A stretch of DNA of 43,137 bases from Sneathiella sp. (GCA_002706985.1 PAKP01000049.1:1-43137); one strand, 5' to 3'. Positions 9,129 through 17,532 are shown, counted from the first letter of the stretch. Notes: a model not told the origin generated them from the letters alone. A program made the numbers and translations.

Positions 9129-9755
9129 ATGCGAATGCCAAACTCACCTGACATCACCACCATCGAAGCGCTGGAGGCGCTGTATGGCGGCGTTAATCCG
9201 AACTCGCTGGCGAAGGAGACACCGTCCCTAACGCCGGAATATCGCCGCTGGATCGAGGAGGCACCGTTTTTTGCGCTGGCGAGCAGCGGGGAAGCCGGGC
9301 TTGATTGCTCACCCCGGGGGGATGCGGCGGGGCAGCTTTTCCGCATTCTCGATGATCGGCATATTGCCATTCCGGACCGGCGGGGGAATAACCGCCTCGA
9401 CACCTTGCGGAACATTGTTCATGATCCGCGCGTTGCCCTGCTCTTCCTTGTTCCGGGGATCGAGGAGACGCTGCGCATCAACGGCCGCGCGGCTATAACG
9501 ACAGAATCTGAATTAATTCAAAGTTTTAGGGTTGGCGCCACGACGCCGCTCTCGGTCATTCTGGTAGAAATCGACGCGGTGTATTTCCAATGCGCCCGCG
9601 CCCTCAAGCGCTCAAAACTCTGGGATCCGGCCACATTCCGCTCCCGCGGCGATGTGCCGACCGCCGGGCAGATGACGCGCGGTGCCAAACCCGACTTCGA
9701 TGCCGAAACCTATGACGCCGAGCTCCCCGCCCGCCAGCAATCTTCCCTCTATTAA
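9129..9755 (+). CDS. Pyridoxamine 5'-phosphate oxidase-fold (FMN-binding) protein, MSMEG_1061-like
   Basis: A 208-residue split-barrel flavoprotein. The core pattern is APFFALASSGEAGLDCSPRGDAAGQLFRILDDRHIAIPDRRGNNRLDTLRNIVHDPRVALLFLVPGIEETLRINGRA, which I recognise from small PNPOx-fold proteins of the MSMEG_1061 group. These bind FMN or F420 and probably reduce or oxidise small molecules; the substrate is unknown. The C-terminal part (VEIDAVYFQCARALKRSKLWD) is the usual end of that group. Two ATG codons (9129 and 9135) are possible; GAGG at 9122-9125 is better spaced for 9135, which would shorten the protein by two residues. It lies downstream of the HxlR gene on the same strand after 72 bases. 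Confidence 0.85.
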   Translation: MRMPNSPDITTIEALEALYGGVNPNSLAKETPSLTPEYRRWIEEAPFFALASSGEAGLDCSPRGDAAGQLFRILDDRHIAIPDRRGNNRLDTLRNIVHDPRVALLFLVPGIEETLRINGRAAITTESELIQSFRVGATTPLSVILVEIDAVYFQCARALKRSKLWDPATFRSRGDVPTAGQMTRGAKPDFDAETYDAELPARQQSSLY

Positions 9756-9798
9756 GGGATGACAGGTTGAGCGACGGGCGGGGGTCACCAGACAAAAG

Positions 9799-10347
9799 CT
9801 ATTGCGGCCTCTTGGACCCGGCGATAACCGCATAACCCGGCCGGACGAGGGGGAAAACCCCTTTTACCAGGCCAGTCTGGTGGGAGAAGCGTGCGCCGAA
9901 CTTCTGGGCAAGCCGGCGCATGGCCATGTTGTTGGGCACGAAGTTCACCGTTAGAGCATCGATATGGCTGTCACGCGCATATCGAAGCGCGAGGGTCATC
10001 AGCTCTGTCCCGATCCCGATCTGCTGCCAATCATCCTCGACACTGATGGCGAGCTCCGCCTCTGAAGGCGAAACGCCGGTTCCGAACCTGAGCTCGACAA
10101 CACCGCGAAGGTCTGGCCCCAGAAACGCGCCGAAGATGATCGGCAGAGGCCGTCCTTCGTTCCGGCAATATTGCGCCACAACATGATGTGAGACAGGAGA
10201 GCCAAACCGGAGAGCCCGGCTTTCCGGGCTAAGCCGTTGTAAATGCGGCAATAACAGATCATGCTCCGCTGGACGGAGTTCTCTGCAAAAGGGCGGGATA
10301 TAGCCCGGCAGAAGTTTCAGTCCGGCGGCGTTGAACGGCTCAGTCAT
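9799..10347 (-). CDS. GNAT-family N-acetyltransferase
   Basis: A 182-residue acetyltransferase. The acetyl-CoA pyrophosphate loop appears as QQIGIGTELM (Q-x-x-G-x-G), followed by the strand DALTVNFVPNNMAMRRLAQKFGARF with the N-x-x-x-x-x-L-x-x-K-x-G pattern of GNAT motif B. The acceptor, a small molecule or protein amine, is not predictable. The ATG has AAGG eight bases upstream and overlaps by eight bases the end of the small upstream gene, so the two are translated from one transcript. Confidence 0.85.
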   Translation of the reverse strand: MTEPFNAAGLKLLPGYIPPFCRELRPAEHDLLLPHLQRLSPESRALRFGSPVSHHVVAQYCRNEGRPLPIIFGAFLGPDLRGVVELRFGTGVSPSEAELAISVEDDWQQIGIGTELMTLALRYARDSHIDALTVNFVPNNMAMRRLAQKFGARFSHQTGLVKGVFPLVRPGYAVIAGSKRPQ

Positions 10348-10585
10348 AATGGAGCCTTGTCTGTTGATGACGGAGGGTTGATGCCTCCAACCGGGCCGTC
10401 ATCCACTTTCCGGCAGGCTTCAGCCCCTGGTAAAGCATGGAAAAGAATTTGCGGACCAACGCATTAGCGCGCCCCATCAACTTCAGAACTTCCTCAGCCC
10501 GAAGTCGGCGGCCCTCCCGGACGCTGCGATTTATGTCCGCAAGGCTGATATTTCCTGAATTATGCTCGTGTAACAGATCATTCAT
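10340..10585 (-). CDS. Small basic hypothetical protein coupled to the GNAT gene
   Basis: An 81-residue protein that I do not recognise. It is rich in arginine and lysine and predicted mostly helical (ADINRSVREGRRLRAEEVLKLMGRANALVRKFFSML), somewhat like the short basic DUF1127-type or RSP_7527-type proteins of alphaproteobacteria, but I cannot assign it to either. ATG 10585 is favoured by AAGGA about eight bases upstream; a longer reading to 10618 has no such signal. The stop overlaps the start of the GNAT gene, suggesting translational coupling. It is divergent from the LysR gene. Confidence 0.6.
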   Translation of the reverse strand: MNDLLHEHNSGNISLADINRSVREGRRLRAEEVLKLMGRANALVRKFFSMLYQGLKPAGKWMTARLEASTLRHQQTRLHYD

Positions 10586-10689
10586 CGAAATTTCCTTTTT
10601 TACTCTTGCGAAAGACATCTTCAGCAGCCATATTTATGCTGCATTGCAACAATATATACGGCACTGCACCATTTGATAATGGCCTGACT

Positions 10690-10708
10690 GGTCAAAACTG
10701 TTTTGACC
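10690..10708. promoter_or_regulatory. Perfect palindrome upstream of the LysR gene
   Basis: GGTCAAAA and TTTTGACC form a perfect 8-base inverted repeat with a three-base spacer (CTG), ending 28 bases before the lysR-type ATG and inside the divergent gap shared with the small gene and GNAT gene. It is the right kind of site for a dimeric regulator and may be the autoregulatory operator of the adjacent LysR protein. The spacing is not the textbook T-N11-A. Confidence 0.55.
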
Positions 10709-10736
10709 CGCAGGAAAAGATGGAGACACAAGTCCC

Positions 10737-11633
10737 ATGGACATCGCCAGCCAGATGATCCTGTTCGCGAATGTCGTGGATCATGGCAGCTTCTCAGCCA
10801 CGGCACGCGCCCTCGGCCTGACCCCGTCGGCCGTCAGCAAACAGATAAGCCAGCTTGAAGACCGGCTCGGCGTCCGGCTCCTGAACCGGTCCACCCGGCA
10901 TATTTCAACGACATTGGAAGGACGCACATTCTATGAGCGCTGTGCCGAGATTTCTGCGGGTGTGACCCGCGCCGAGGAACTGGCGCAGTCCTTCAGCGGC
11001 CGTCCGCAGGGGAATTTGCGCATCGCGGTGACAGTGGCGTTTGGTAAAGCCTGCCTGATGCCCCTGATACCCGCCTTTACCGCCAGTTTCCCGGAGGTGA
11101 AGGTCGCGCTGGAGCTGACGGACCGGCAGATTGACCTCTCCGAATCCGACTACGACCTCGCCATCCGTTTTCCCGAGCAGATTACCGATGCCTCGCTCGT
11201 TGCCTGCAAACTCGCCAGCAGCAAGCGCCATCTCTGCGCCTCACCGGCCTATCTTGAGGCGCATGGCGCGCCGCAAACGCCGGACGACCTCAAAAATCAC
11301 AACTGTCTCAGGATTTCGACGGTGGCGAACTGGAATGACTGGCATTTTCGCAAAGGCGAGGAAACCTGGACCTTCGCGGCCAATGGCAATTTCGATGCCA
11401 ACAGCGCCGATGCGGTCTATCACGCGACCCTCGCCGGGCTCGGCATTGCGCAGCTTTCCTCCTATCTCGTGGATCCGGACATCGCCGCGGGCCGTCTCGT
11501 CACGCTGCTGCCGGACTATGAGGAAAAGGCCACGGATATCTTCGCCGTCTATTCCGACAAACGCAACCTGTCCCCGAAGGTCCGGGTCTTCATCGACTAC
11601 CTCGTCGAACATTTCCGCCCCCTCCCGCATTGA
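10737..11633 (+). CDS. LysR-family transcriptional regulator
   Basis: A 298-residue LysR-type regulator. The N-terminal winged helix-turn-helix (residues 1-60) reads MILFANVVDHGSFSATARALGLTPSAVSKQISQLEDRLGVRLLNRSTRHI, and the periplasmic-binding-like effector domain starts at GNLRIAVTVAFGKACLMPLIPAF. The sequence resembles the large CrgA/YafC-like subgroup (RLLNRSTRHISTTLEGRTFYERC). The effector is unknown. It is divergent from the small-protein/GNAT pair, the usual LysR target layout, and a perfect palindrome lies between them. The start is supported by the domain boundary. Confidence 0.93.
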   Translation: MDIASQMILFANVVDHGSFSATARALGLTPSAVSKQISQLEDRLGVRLLNRSTRHISTTLEGRTFYERCAEISAGVTRAEELAQSFSGRPQGNLRIAVTVAFGKACLMPLIPAFTASFPEVKVALELTDRQIDLSESDYDLAIRFPEQITDASLVACKLASSKRHLCASPAYLEAHGAPQTPDDLKNHNCLRISTVANWNDWHFRKGEETWTFAANGNFDANSADAVYHATLAGLGIAQLSSYLVDPDIAAGRLVTLLPDYEEKATDIFAVYSDKRNLSPKVRVFIDYLVEHFRPLPH

Positions 11634-11747
11634 GGCAGGCCGCGAACATCCGCATTTCGCTATCCGGCCTTAAGAATATATTCAGGATTGTTTTTATATT
11701 ATGATTATTCTTATAAATGGTGCTTTCAGGATGGTTCGTGACGAACA

Positions 11748-12842
11748 ATGGATATTACGCGGATTAAAACGGCGCTCTCCCGCCTTATGCGGAAGAAATG
11801 GGTCTGGTTTCTCCTCATCATCGCCGGTTTCTGGACCGCATCGCACGTTTGGGATTACTACAAACTCCTCTCCGGCCAGACACCAATGTACGATGTCGCC
11901 ATCAAACTCAAGGTCGGCGACGAACTTGTCGAGATAAACCGCACGGTTCCCTGCCTAGAAATTCCACAAGGAGAGGCATTACCTTACCTAGTCAAACCAT
12001 CGAAATGGTTTAAACGACCTTTTCGGTATTTTTCACGCGATATGTCAACAGGTGCGGAACTGGAAGACGGCCGCGGGGTAATGGTCACGATCCCGACGGT
12101 CTGTGATTTGGTCCAAAAAGCAGAAAAGGAAAAGGCTGAAGGAAATGTTATGCCGGATGGCTTTATGCCGATGGTGGCGCTTCTGGATAATGCGGATGAT
12201 CCGCAGGTAGTCAAACTGATTGCATCACGTAGCTACTACCGGCGTGATGATCGCGAAGTCGATCTTCTTGAGTATGATATCACGCCAAGCCCCAAATGGG
12301 CCTTCCCCAGCTTTATGGACAAGTTCAACTGGCTTCGCAGTTTTGACCCTGCAAGCGCGAAAATTGGCAATTCAAAAAAGATGTATTTCAAGCGTGGTTT
12401 TTTGATGGGCATGCCGCTTGAAATGTTTCGTATGAATAATCCGGAAAATGTGCCAGTTGACGGCTTGAAAGAGCCGACATCTTTATTCGACATACCGGGA
12501 TTTAAATACCCTGAAGATTTAACTCTGCCAAGAATCCCGGGATTTGGCTTATTCGGATTACCTTTCTTTAGTGTCGATCAGCAAAGATGGGCCTTCGAAG
12601 AACAAACTTCTTATGACCACGTAATACCGATATTTCAGACATCTGAAGGCAATACCTATGATACGGATCAGCAAGGTTACCTGATGCTATACAGGAGCTC
12701 AGGGGGATCAAGCAGGCCTGGGGAAATCATCGAGTGGAGTGACGACAAGAAAAGCATTGTAAGCCGGAGGAACATCTACGAATACGAGTTAATGAAGGAC
12801 GGTAAAAAATTGCCTATGACTACGGAGACCCTTCGATTTTGA
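11748..12842 (+). CDS. Membrane-anchored protein of unknown function, possibly shortened by an in-frame TGA
   Basis: A 364-residue protein I do not recognise. Residues 17-36 form a single membrane segment (KKWVWFLLIIAGFWTASHVW) with a basic N-side, so the rest probably faces the periplasm. The body has no motif that I can name; it is rich in aromatic residues and has a C-terminal QQGYLMLYRSSGGSSRPGEIIEWSDD segment. Codon use is more AT-rich than its neighbours: two sampled 60-base lines (12361 and 12481) have 23 and 25 G or C. That suggests acquisition from elsewhere. The reading frame continues for 33 sense codons after the TGA at 12840-12842 (see the next entry). The gene stands alone between the LysR gene and the end of parB. 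Confidence 0.65.
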   Translation: MDITRIKTALSRLMRKKWVWFLLIIAGFWTASHVWDYYKLLSGQTPMYDVAIKLKVGDELVEINRTVPCLEIPQGEALPYLVKPSKWFKRPFRYFSRDMSTGAELEDGRGVMVTIPTVCDLVQKAEKEKAEGNVMPDGFMPMVALLDNADDPQVVKLIASRSYYRRDDREVDLLEYDITPSPKWAFPSFMDKFNWLRSFDPASAKIGNSKKMYFKRGFLMGMPLEMFRMNNPENVPVDGLKEPTSLFDIPGFKYPEDLTLPRIPGFGLFGLPFFSVDQQRWAFEEQTSYDHVIPIFQTSEGNTYDTDQQGYLMLYRSSGGSSRPGEIIEWSDDKKSIVSRRNIYEYELMKDGKKLPMTTETLRF

Positions 12843-12944
12843 TCTGGGCCAACACAAATACTACGGCAACCTTTTTTCTATGATCCAGAGACCGGCTTCG
12901 TTTATTGGCTCAGTGATCGAGAAATTAAATTTCCGGATTTGTAA
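12843..12944 (+). pseudogene. In-frame continuation of the preceding gene beyond its TGA
   Basis: Directly after the TGA at 12840-12842 the same frame stays open for 33 codons to a TAA at 12942-12944. The tail reads FFYDPETGFVYWLSDREIKF near its end, which looks like real protein, with an aromatic and acidic composition like the upstream part. The simplest reading is a nonsense mutation that cut off a C-terminal strand pair; readthrough or a sequencing error are alternatives. Confidence 0.5.
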
Positions 12945-12965
12945 TATCTGCACCTTTAAATAGAA

Positions 12966-14072
12966 TTAATCCTTCAGCGCATCACCGAGGGCGTTTTTGA
13001 TTTCGTCGTCGTAGCCATAGTCCTCTTCGTCGTCCTCATCCTCCTCTTCCGAGGTTTCTTCGGGCTCAGGCGCGGGCTCATCTTCAGTGTCTTCTTCGGC
13101 GTCTTCGGCGAATTCATCCTCGAGATCATCGTCCTCGTCGAGCGGATCCTCCTCCGGTTCGTCGCGGAAGAAGTTCAGCGGCTCCCGCGTCAGGCGGCGG
13201 CAGGCTTCATCGAGCTGGTCGAGGTCCCCATAGTGGATGGTCAGCGTCCCGTTACCCGTATCGAAATGATCAATTGAGACTTCCATTCCGATGGCGGCGC
13301 CGAGATCATCCTCCAGCGCGCGGACATCCGGGCTTTTCATCACCCGGCGCTCCATGACCCCAAGCGGCCCTTCTCCGTCTTTACGATGGCCCTTTTTCTT
13401 GACGAGCTTTTCCACAGCACGGACGCTAAGTCCTTCCCGCACAATCTTTTTCGCCAGTTCCTCTGCATTGTCCTGATTGATGAGCGATCGTGCCGCCCCG
13501 GCCGACAATTTGCCCTCGCGCACCATCGTCTGCACGGATGGCGGCAGGGTCAGGAGCCGCATCATATTCGCAACATGGGTCCGGCTCTTGCCGACATGCT
13601 GAGAGAGGGTTTCCTGGGTATGATCGAATTCCCCCATGAGCCGCTTGTAGGCCTCCGCCTCTTCTATCGGCGACAGGTCCTCGCGCTGGATATTCTCGAT
13701 CAGCGCAATTTCCATGGTCTCGGCGTCGGTCAGCTCCTTGATGATGACCGGCACCTGATGCAGCTGCGCCATCTGCGCCGCGCGCCACCGCCGCTCCCCG
13801 GCGATAATCTCATACTCGCTGTCGGAGGTGGGATTTCGGCGCACTAGAATAGGTTGCAATACGCCCTTTTCCGCAATGGAGGCGGCGAGGCTGTCCAGCG
13901 CCTCCTGATCCCAGTCGAGGCGCGGTTGAAACTTGTTCGCGCGCATCTGCTCCACCGGAACTTCCTTGGCCGAACGCACCTTGTCGAGATCGGCATAATC
14001 CGCGGCCACGTCGTCGCCCAGCAGGGCGGAAAGCCCCCGCCCCAGTTTCTTCTTTGAAATATCGTCAGTCAT
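12966..14072 (-). CDS. parB: Chromosome-partitioning protein ParB with a long acidic tail
   Basis: A 368-residue ParB, the CTP-dependent clamp that loads at parS and spreads to form the segregation complex. The N terminus KKKLGRGLSALLGD (residues 7-20) is the ParA-stimulating peptide. The CTP-binding motifs GERRWRAA (92-99) and ENIQRED (126-132) are intact, the parS-binding helix-turn-helix is near 152-175, and the dimerisation domain ends near residue 296 (GTLTIHYGDLDQLDEACRRLTR). Residues 297-368 are an extra tail in which 37 of 54 residues (304-357) are Asp or Glu, ending in EIKNALGDALKD. Most ParB proteins stop near residue 290-300. It is the last gene of the mnmE-mnmG-rsmG-parA-parB run, 21 bases after parA. 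Confidence 0.97.
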   Translation of the reverse strand: MTDDISKKKLGRGLSALLGDDVAADYADLDKVRSAKEVPVEQMRANKFQPRLDWDQEALDSLAASIAEKGVLQPILVRRNPTSDSEYEIIAGERRWRAAQMAQLHQVPVIIKELTDAETMEIALIENIQREDLSPIEEAEAYKRLMGEFDHTQETLSQHVGKSRTHVANMMRLLTLPPSVQTMVREGKLSAGAARSLINQDNAEELAKKIVREGLSVRAVEKLVKKKGHRKDGEGPLGVMERRVMKSPDVRALEDDLGAAIGMEVSIDHFDTGNGTLTIHYGDLDQLDEACRRLTREPLNFFRDEPEEDPLDEDDDLEDEFAEDAEEDTEDEPAPEPEETSEEEDEDDEEDYGYDDEIKNALGDALKD

Positions 14073-14093
14073 TCTCTATTCGCATTCCGGCCG

Positions 14094-14909
14094 TCAGGCC
14101 GCATTGAGGTGGCGTTCCCGCCGGATCACTTCACTGGCAAGGCGGATATAAGCCTGGCTGCCGGCGCAGCGGTGATCATAGATCAGGACCGGCTTGCCAT
14201 GGCTCGGCGCCTCCGAAATCCGGACATTGCGCGGGATCACCGTCCGGTAGACCTTGTCGCCGAGAAAGTCGCGGACATCCTGCGCCACCTGAAGCGACAG
14301 ATTGTTGCGCTTGTCGAACATGGTCAGGACAACCCCCTGTATTTCAAGCCCGGGATTGAGGGTGAGACGCACCCGCTCAATCGTTTTTATCAGCATGCTG
14401 AGGCCTTCAAGCGCAAAAAACTCGCATTGCAGCGGCACAACGACCGCATGCACGGCCACCATCGCGTTCAGGGTCAGCAGGTTCAGCGAGGGCGGGCAAT
14501 CGACGAGGATGTAATCATATTCGCCCCGCACTTCCGACACCGCATCATACAGCCGATGACTGCGGCGGTCGAGTTCAATCAGCTCCAGCTCGGCGCCGGA
14601 GAGATCCGCGGTCGAGGGAACCACGTCGAGCTGCGGGATGCTGGTCTTATGGATGGCGGCCCGGATCGGCGTTTCTCCCATAAGGACGCCATAGACATTT
14701 TCGCCCCGGTCTTCGCGGCCAATGCCAAGCCCGGTGCTCGCGTTGCCCTGCGGATCGATATCGACAATCAGGACTTTCTGGCCAATCGCGGCGAGCGCCG
14801 TTGCCAGATTTATGGTTGTGGTGGTTTTACCAACGCCGCCTTTTTGATTTGCAATGGCCAGGATACGCGCAGATACCAGATTATGAAGACTTGCCACATC
14901 GTTACTCAT
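14094..14909 (-). CDS. parA: Chromosome-partitioning ATPase ParA (Soj)
   Basis: A 271-residue deviant Walker ATPase that binds the nucleoid and moves ParB-parS complexes towards the poles. The P-loop KGGVGKTT is at residues 23-30 with the signature lysine K23, Walker A' is VLIVDIDPQGNASTG, and the switch DYILVDCPPSLNLLTLNAMVA follows. The N-terminal extension MSNDVASLHNLVSAR before the first strand is short, as in chromosomal rather than plasmid type Ia ParA. It lies 20 bases after rsmG and 21 bases before parB, all on the minus strand. Confidence 0.97.
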   Translation of the reverse strand: MSNDVASLHNLVSARILAIANQKGGVGKTTTTINLATALAAIGQKVLIVDIDPQGNASTGLGIGREDRGENVYGVLMGETPIRAAIHKTSIPQLDVVPSTADLSGAELELIELDRRSHRLYDAVSEVRGEYDYILVDCPPSLNLLTLNAMVAVHAVVVPLQCEFFALEGLSMLIKTIERVRLTLNPGLEIQGVVLTMFDKRNNLSLQVAQDVRDFLGDKVYRTVIPRNVRISEAPSHGKPVLIYDHRCAGSQAYIRLASEVIRRERHLNAA

Positions 14910-14929
14910 GATTCTCAGGCCTCTCTAGA

Positions 14930-15559
14930 CTATGATCGGCGGCGCAACTTGGAAATTTTCAGGATGCAGCCGTCTTCACTTGTTAAACTACGGAGTTTCT
15001 TAATCTCCATATTCCAACATTTAGAGGCTATCGTCAATTCCTCATCTACATCTTGTCCTTTTAAAAAGAATAATTCTGTGTCTTTCCGGACAAAGGGTTC
15101 CGCGAGGGTCAGCAGCTTTTCGAGCGGGGCCAGCGCCCGGGCGGAGATAATATCGGCCTCCAGAGGCTCCATGTCCTCGATCCGGCGATTGTGAACAGTC
15201 ACACCCGCCGATGTTTCACGTGAAATATTTTGCATGAAGAGGCATTTGCGCTGGTCGCTTTCGACCGCGTGAACCTCGAAGTCGCTGCAAATCGCGATCA
15301 CCAGCGGCGGGAAGCCCGCCCCGCTTCCAAGGTCGATCCAGCGACCGGTGGTTCTCGCCGTGTGGGACAGAAGTTGCGCGCTGTCGAGCATATGGCGCCG
15401 CCAGAGATCGGGGAGCGTGGATTTTCCGACGAGATTGATCGCCTTTTGCCATTTCTGCAATAGCTCTCCATATATCCGGAGCCGCTCCAATGTTTCACGT
15501 GAAACATTCAGCGCTGATCCGAAGTCGTCAGGTCCGAAGGGACGATGCGGCTCAGCCAT
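14930..15559 (-). CDS. rsmG: 16S rRNA (guanine527-N7)-methyltransferase RsmG
   Basis: A 209-residue SAM-dependent methyltransferase (GidB) that methylates N7 of G527 in 16S rRNA. The SAM-binding loop [17 protein letters not shown] and the following acidic strand [17 protein letters not shown] are clear, as is the later segment [20 protein letters not shown]. The gene carries two parS sequences inside its coding region, read as NVSRET near the N terminus and NISRET in the middle. Its start overlaps the end of mnmG by eight bases; ATG 15559 fits the family start. Part of the mnmE-mnmG-rsmG-parA-parB run. Confidence 0.96.
   Translation of the reverse strand: MAEPHRPFGPDDFGSALNVSRETLERLRIYGELLQKWQKAINLVGKSTLPDLWRRHMLDSAQLLSHTARTTGRWIDLGSGAGFPPLVIAICSDFEVHAVESDQRKCLFMQNISRETSAGVTVHNRRIEDMEPLEADIISARALAPLEKLLTLAEPFVRKDTELFFLKGQDVDEELTIASKCWNMEIKKLRSLTSEDGCILKISKLRRRS
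15212..15227. other. parS: parS site, one mismatch, inside rsmG
   Basis: TGTTTCACGTGAAATA differs from the 16-base parS consensus TGTTTCACGTGAAACA at one position. It lies in the middle of rsmG and is translated as ISRET. Confidence 0.85.
15491..15506. other. parS: parS site, perfect, inside the 5' end of rsmG
   Basis: An exact match to TGTTTCACGTGAAACA. In the rsmG reading frame it encodes VSRET near residue 20. ParB bound here would load the clamp onto the segregation complex. Confidence 0.95.
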
Positions 15560-17414
15560 GCCGGCGATGCGCTCCGCGCTTCACATAGGAGAGAAGCGCC
15601 GTCAGGGCCGCAGGGGTCACACCGGAAATTCGCGCCGCCTGGCCAAGGGTCGTCGGGCGGACCGCCGCGAGCTTGGTCCGCACTTCCATGGAGAGGCCGG
15701 CGACGTCTTCAAACACCAGATCATCGGGCAGCCGCAGTGTCTCATCTTTCCGGAAGTCCCTGATGTCCGACTTCTGCCGCTCCAGATAGCCACTATACTG
15801 CGCGTCTATGGCAATCTGATCCAGAATTTCTGGTGTGAAACCAGAGACTTCAGGCCATACGCGCGCAATGTCTACCGTCGTGATCTCCGGATAGGCCAGC
15901 AAATCCGACGCCGTCCGGCGCACACCATCCTGATTGACATTGAAGCCGTGACGGCGGGCTTCATTGGGGGTCATGCTGAAGCGATCAAACAGCGCCCGCG
16001 CCGCTTCAAGCTCTTCCCTCTTCGCGCGATAAGCCGCCTCGCGCTCAGGACCGATGCAGCCGATTTCGAGCCCGAGCCCGGTCAGCCGCTGATCCGCATT
16101 GTCCGCCCGCAGGATCAACCGATACTCCGCGCGGGAGGTAAACATGCGATAGGGCTCTTTCGTGCCCCGGGTGATCAGGTCATCGATCATCACCCCGATA
16201 TAGGCATCGGCCCGATCGAGAATAACATCCTCGCCCCGACCGGCGCTGCGGGCCGCATTCAGTCCGGCCATCAGCCCCTGCGCCGCCGCTTCCTCATATC
16301 CGGTGGTCCCGTTGATCTGTCCGGCAAGATACAGGTTTTTGAGCCGCCGGGTCTCGAGAGTCGGCTTCAACTCCCTTGGATCGACGAAATCATATTCAAT
16401 GGCATAACCCGGGCGATACCATTCCACCTTTTCCAGTCCCGGAATAGAGCGCAGGAACGCTATCTGAACATCTTCCGGCAGCGACGTGGAAATACCGTTG
16501 GGATAGATCGTATCGTCATCAAGGCCTTCCGGCTCCAGGAAGATCTGATGTCCCGGCTTTTCGGCGAAGCGCACGACTTTATCCTCGATCGACGGGCAGT
16601 AGCGCGGGCCAGTCCCCTCGATCTGCCCGGAATACATGGGCGCCCGATGAAGATTGTCCCGGATGATCCGGTGGGTCTGCTCGGTCGTGGTCGTGATATG
16701 GCAGGAAATCTGCGGTGTCGTGATCTTCTTCGTGAGAAAAGAGAAAGGAACAGGAATATCATCTCCCGGCTGCTCCTCCAGCACCGACCAGTCGATCGTC
16801 CCGCCCTTGAGCCGCGCCGGCGTGCCGGTTTTAAGCCGCCCGAGCTCGAACCCGGCGCGCTCCAGCGTGTCGGACAGCCCGTTGGAGGGCGCATCGCCAA
16901 TCCGTCCGGCGGGGATTTTCGTCTCCCCCATATGAATAAGACCCCGGAGGAAGGTGCCTGTAGTCAAAATTACCTTACCACAGGGAATTTCTGTTCCGCC
17001 TGCGGTAATCACCCCGGAGACAACTCCGTCCGTGACCATCAGGTCTTCCACCGCCGCCGCGCGGATGTCCAGATTTTCCTGATCCCGGAGGGCGGCCTGC
17101 ATGGCCTCCCGATAGAGTTTGCGGTCCGACTGCGCCCGTGGGCCCCGAACGGCGGGTCCCTTGCGGCGGTTCAAAAGCCGGAACTGGATACCCGCGGCAT
17201 CGGCAACCCGGCCCATCACCCCGTCCAGCGCATCGATCTCCCGCACCAGATGGCCTTTGCCAAGACCGCCGATGGCCGGATTACAGGACATCTCGCCGAT
17301 GGTTTCCAGCTTGTGGGTGATCAGGAGGGTCGCGGCCCCAAGGCGCGCGGAGGCCGCCGCCGCCTCGCAGCCCGCATGTCCCCCACCGATTACAATGACA
17401 TCATATCGCTTCAT
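15552..17414 (-). CDS. mnmG: tRNA uridine-5-carboxymethylaminomethyl modification enzyme MnmG
   Basis: A 620-residue FAD protein (GidA) that with MnmE installs the carboxymethylaminomethyl group on U34 of certain tRNAs. The N-terminal FAD-binding motif is [22 protein letters not shown], followed by the [26 protein letters not shown] block and the second signature [15 protein letters not shown] with its catalytic cysteine. The C terminus carries the helical MnmE/tRNA-binding domain ending in [11 protein letters not shown]. Length is normal. It lies between mnmE (147-base gap holding two parS sites) and rsmG (eight-base overlap), transcribed from mnmE towards parB. Confidence 0.97.
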   Translation of the reverse strand: MKRYDVIVIGGGHAGCEAAAASARLGAATLLITHKLETIGEMSCNPAIGGLGKGHLVREIDALDGVMGRVADAAGIQFRLLNRRKGPAVRGPRAQSDRKLYREAMQAALRDQENLDIRAAAVEDLMVTDGVVSGVITAGGTEIPCGKVILTTGTFLRGLIHMGETKIPAGRIGDAPSNGLSDTLERAGFELGRLKTGTPARLKGGTIDWSVLEEQPGDDIPVPFSFLTKKITTPQISCHITTTTEQTHRIIRDNLHRAPMYSGQIEGTGPRYCPSIEDKVVRFAEKPGHQIFLEPEGLDDDTIYPNGISTSLPEDVQIAFLRSIPGLEKVEWYRPGYAIEYDFVDPRELKPTLETRRLKNLYLAGQINGTTGYEEAAAQGLMAGLNAARSAGRGEDVILDRADAYIGVMIDDLITRGTKEPYRMFTSRAEYRLILRADNADQRLTGLGLEIGCIGPEREAAYRAKREELEAARALFDRFSMTPNEARRHGFNVNQDGVRRTASDLLAYPEITTVDIARVWPEVSGFTPEILDQIAIDAQYSGYLERQKSDIRDFRKDETLRLPDDLVFEDVAGLSMEVRTKLAAVRPTTLGQAARISGVTPAALTALLSYVKRGAHRRHG

Positions 17415-17494
17415 CGCGGCACCCTTGAAATTCCGCCCCTACATAACGGGAATCCGGCGCATTTACAAGACGGGAGCGTCTCTGTCCGTCAAAA

Positions 17495-17510
17495 TGTTTC
17501 ACGTGAAACA
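17495..17510. other. parS: parS site, perfect, in the mnmE-mnmG gap
   Basis: An exact TGTTTCACGTGAAACA palindrome in the 147-base intergenic gap. The next perfect site starts 38 bases further right. Confidence 0.95.
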
Positions 17511-17532
17511 CTGAATATATACTGCGGGCCGA

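Noticed and set aside
12840..12842. TGA as a selenocysteine codon
   Set aside because: The short tail after it resembles no selenoprotein, no cysteine homologue is known to me, and no clear SECIS-like stem follows directly.
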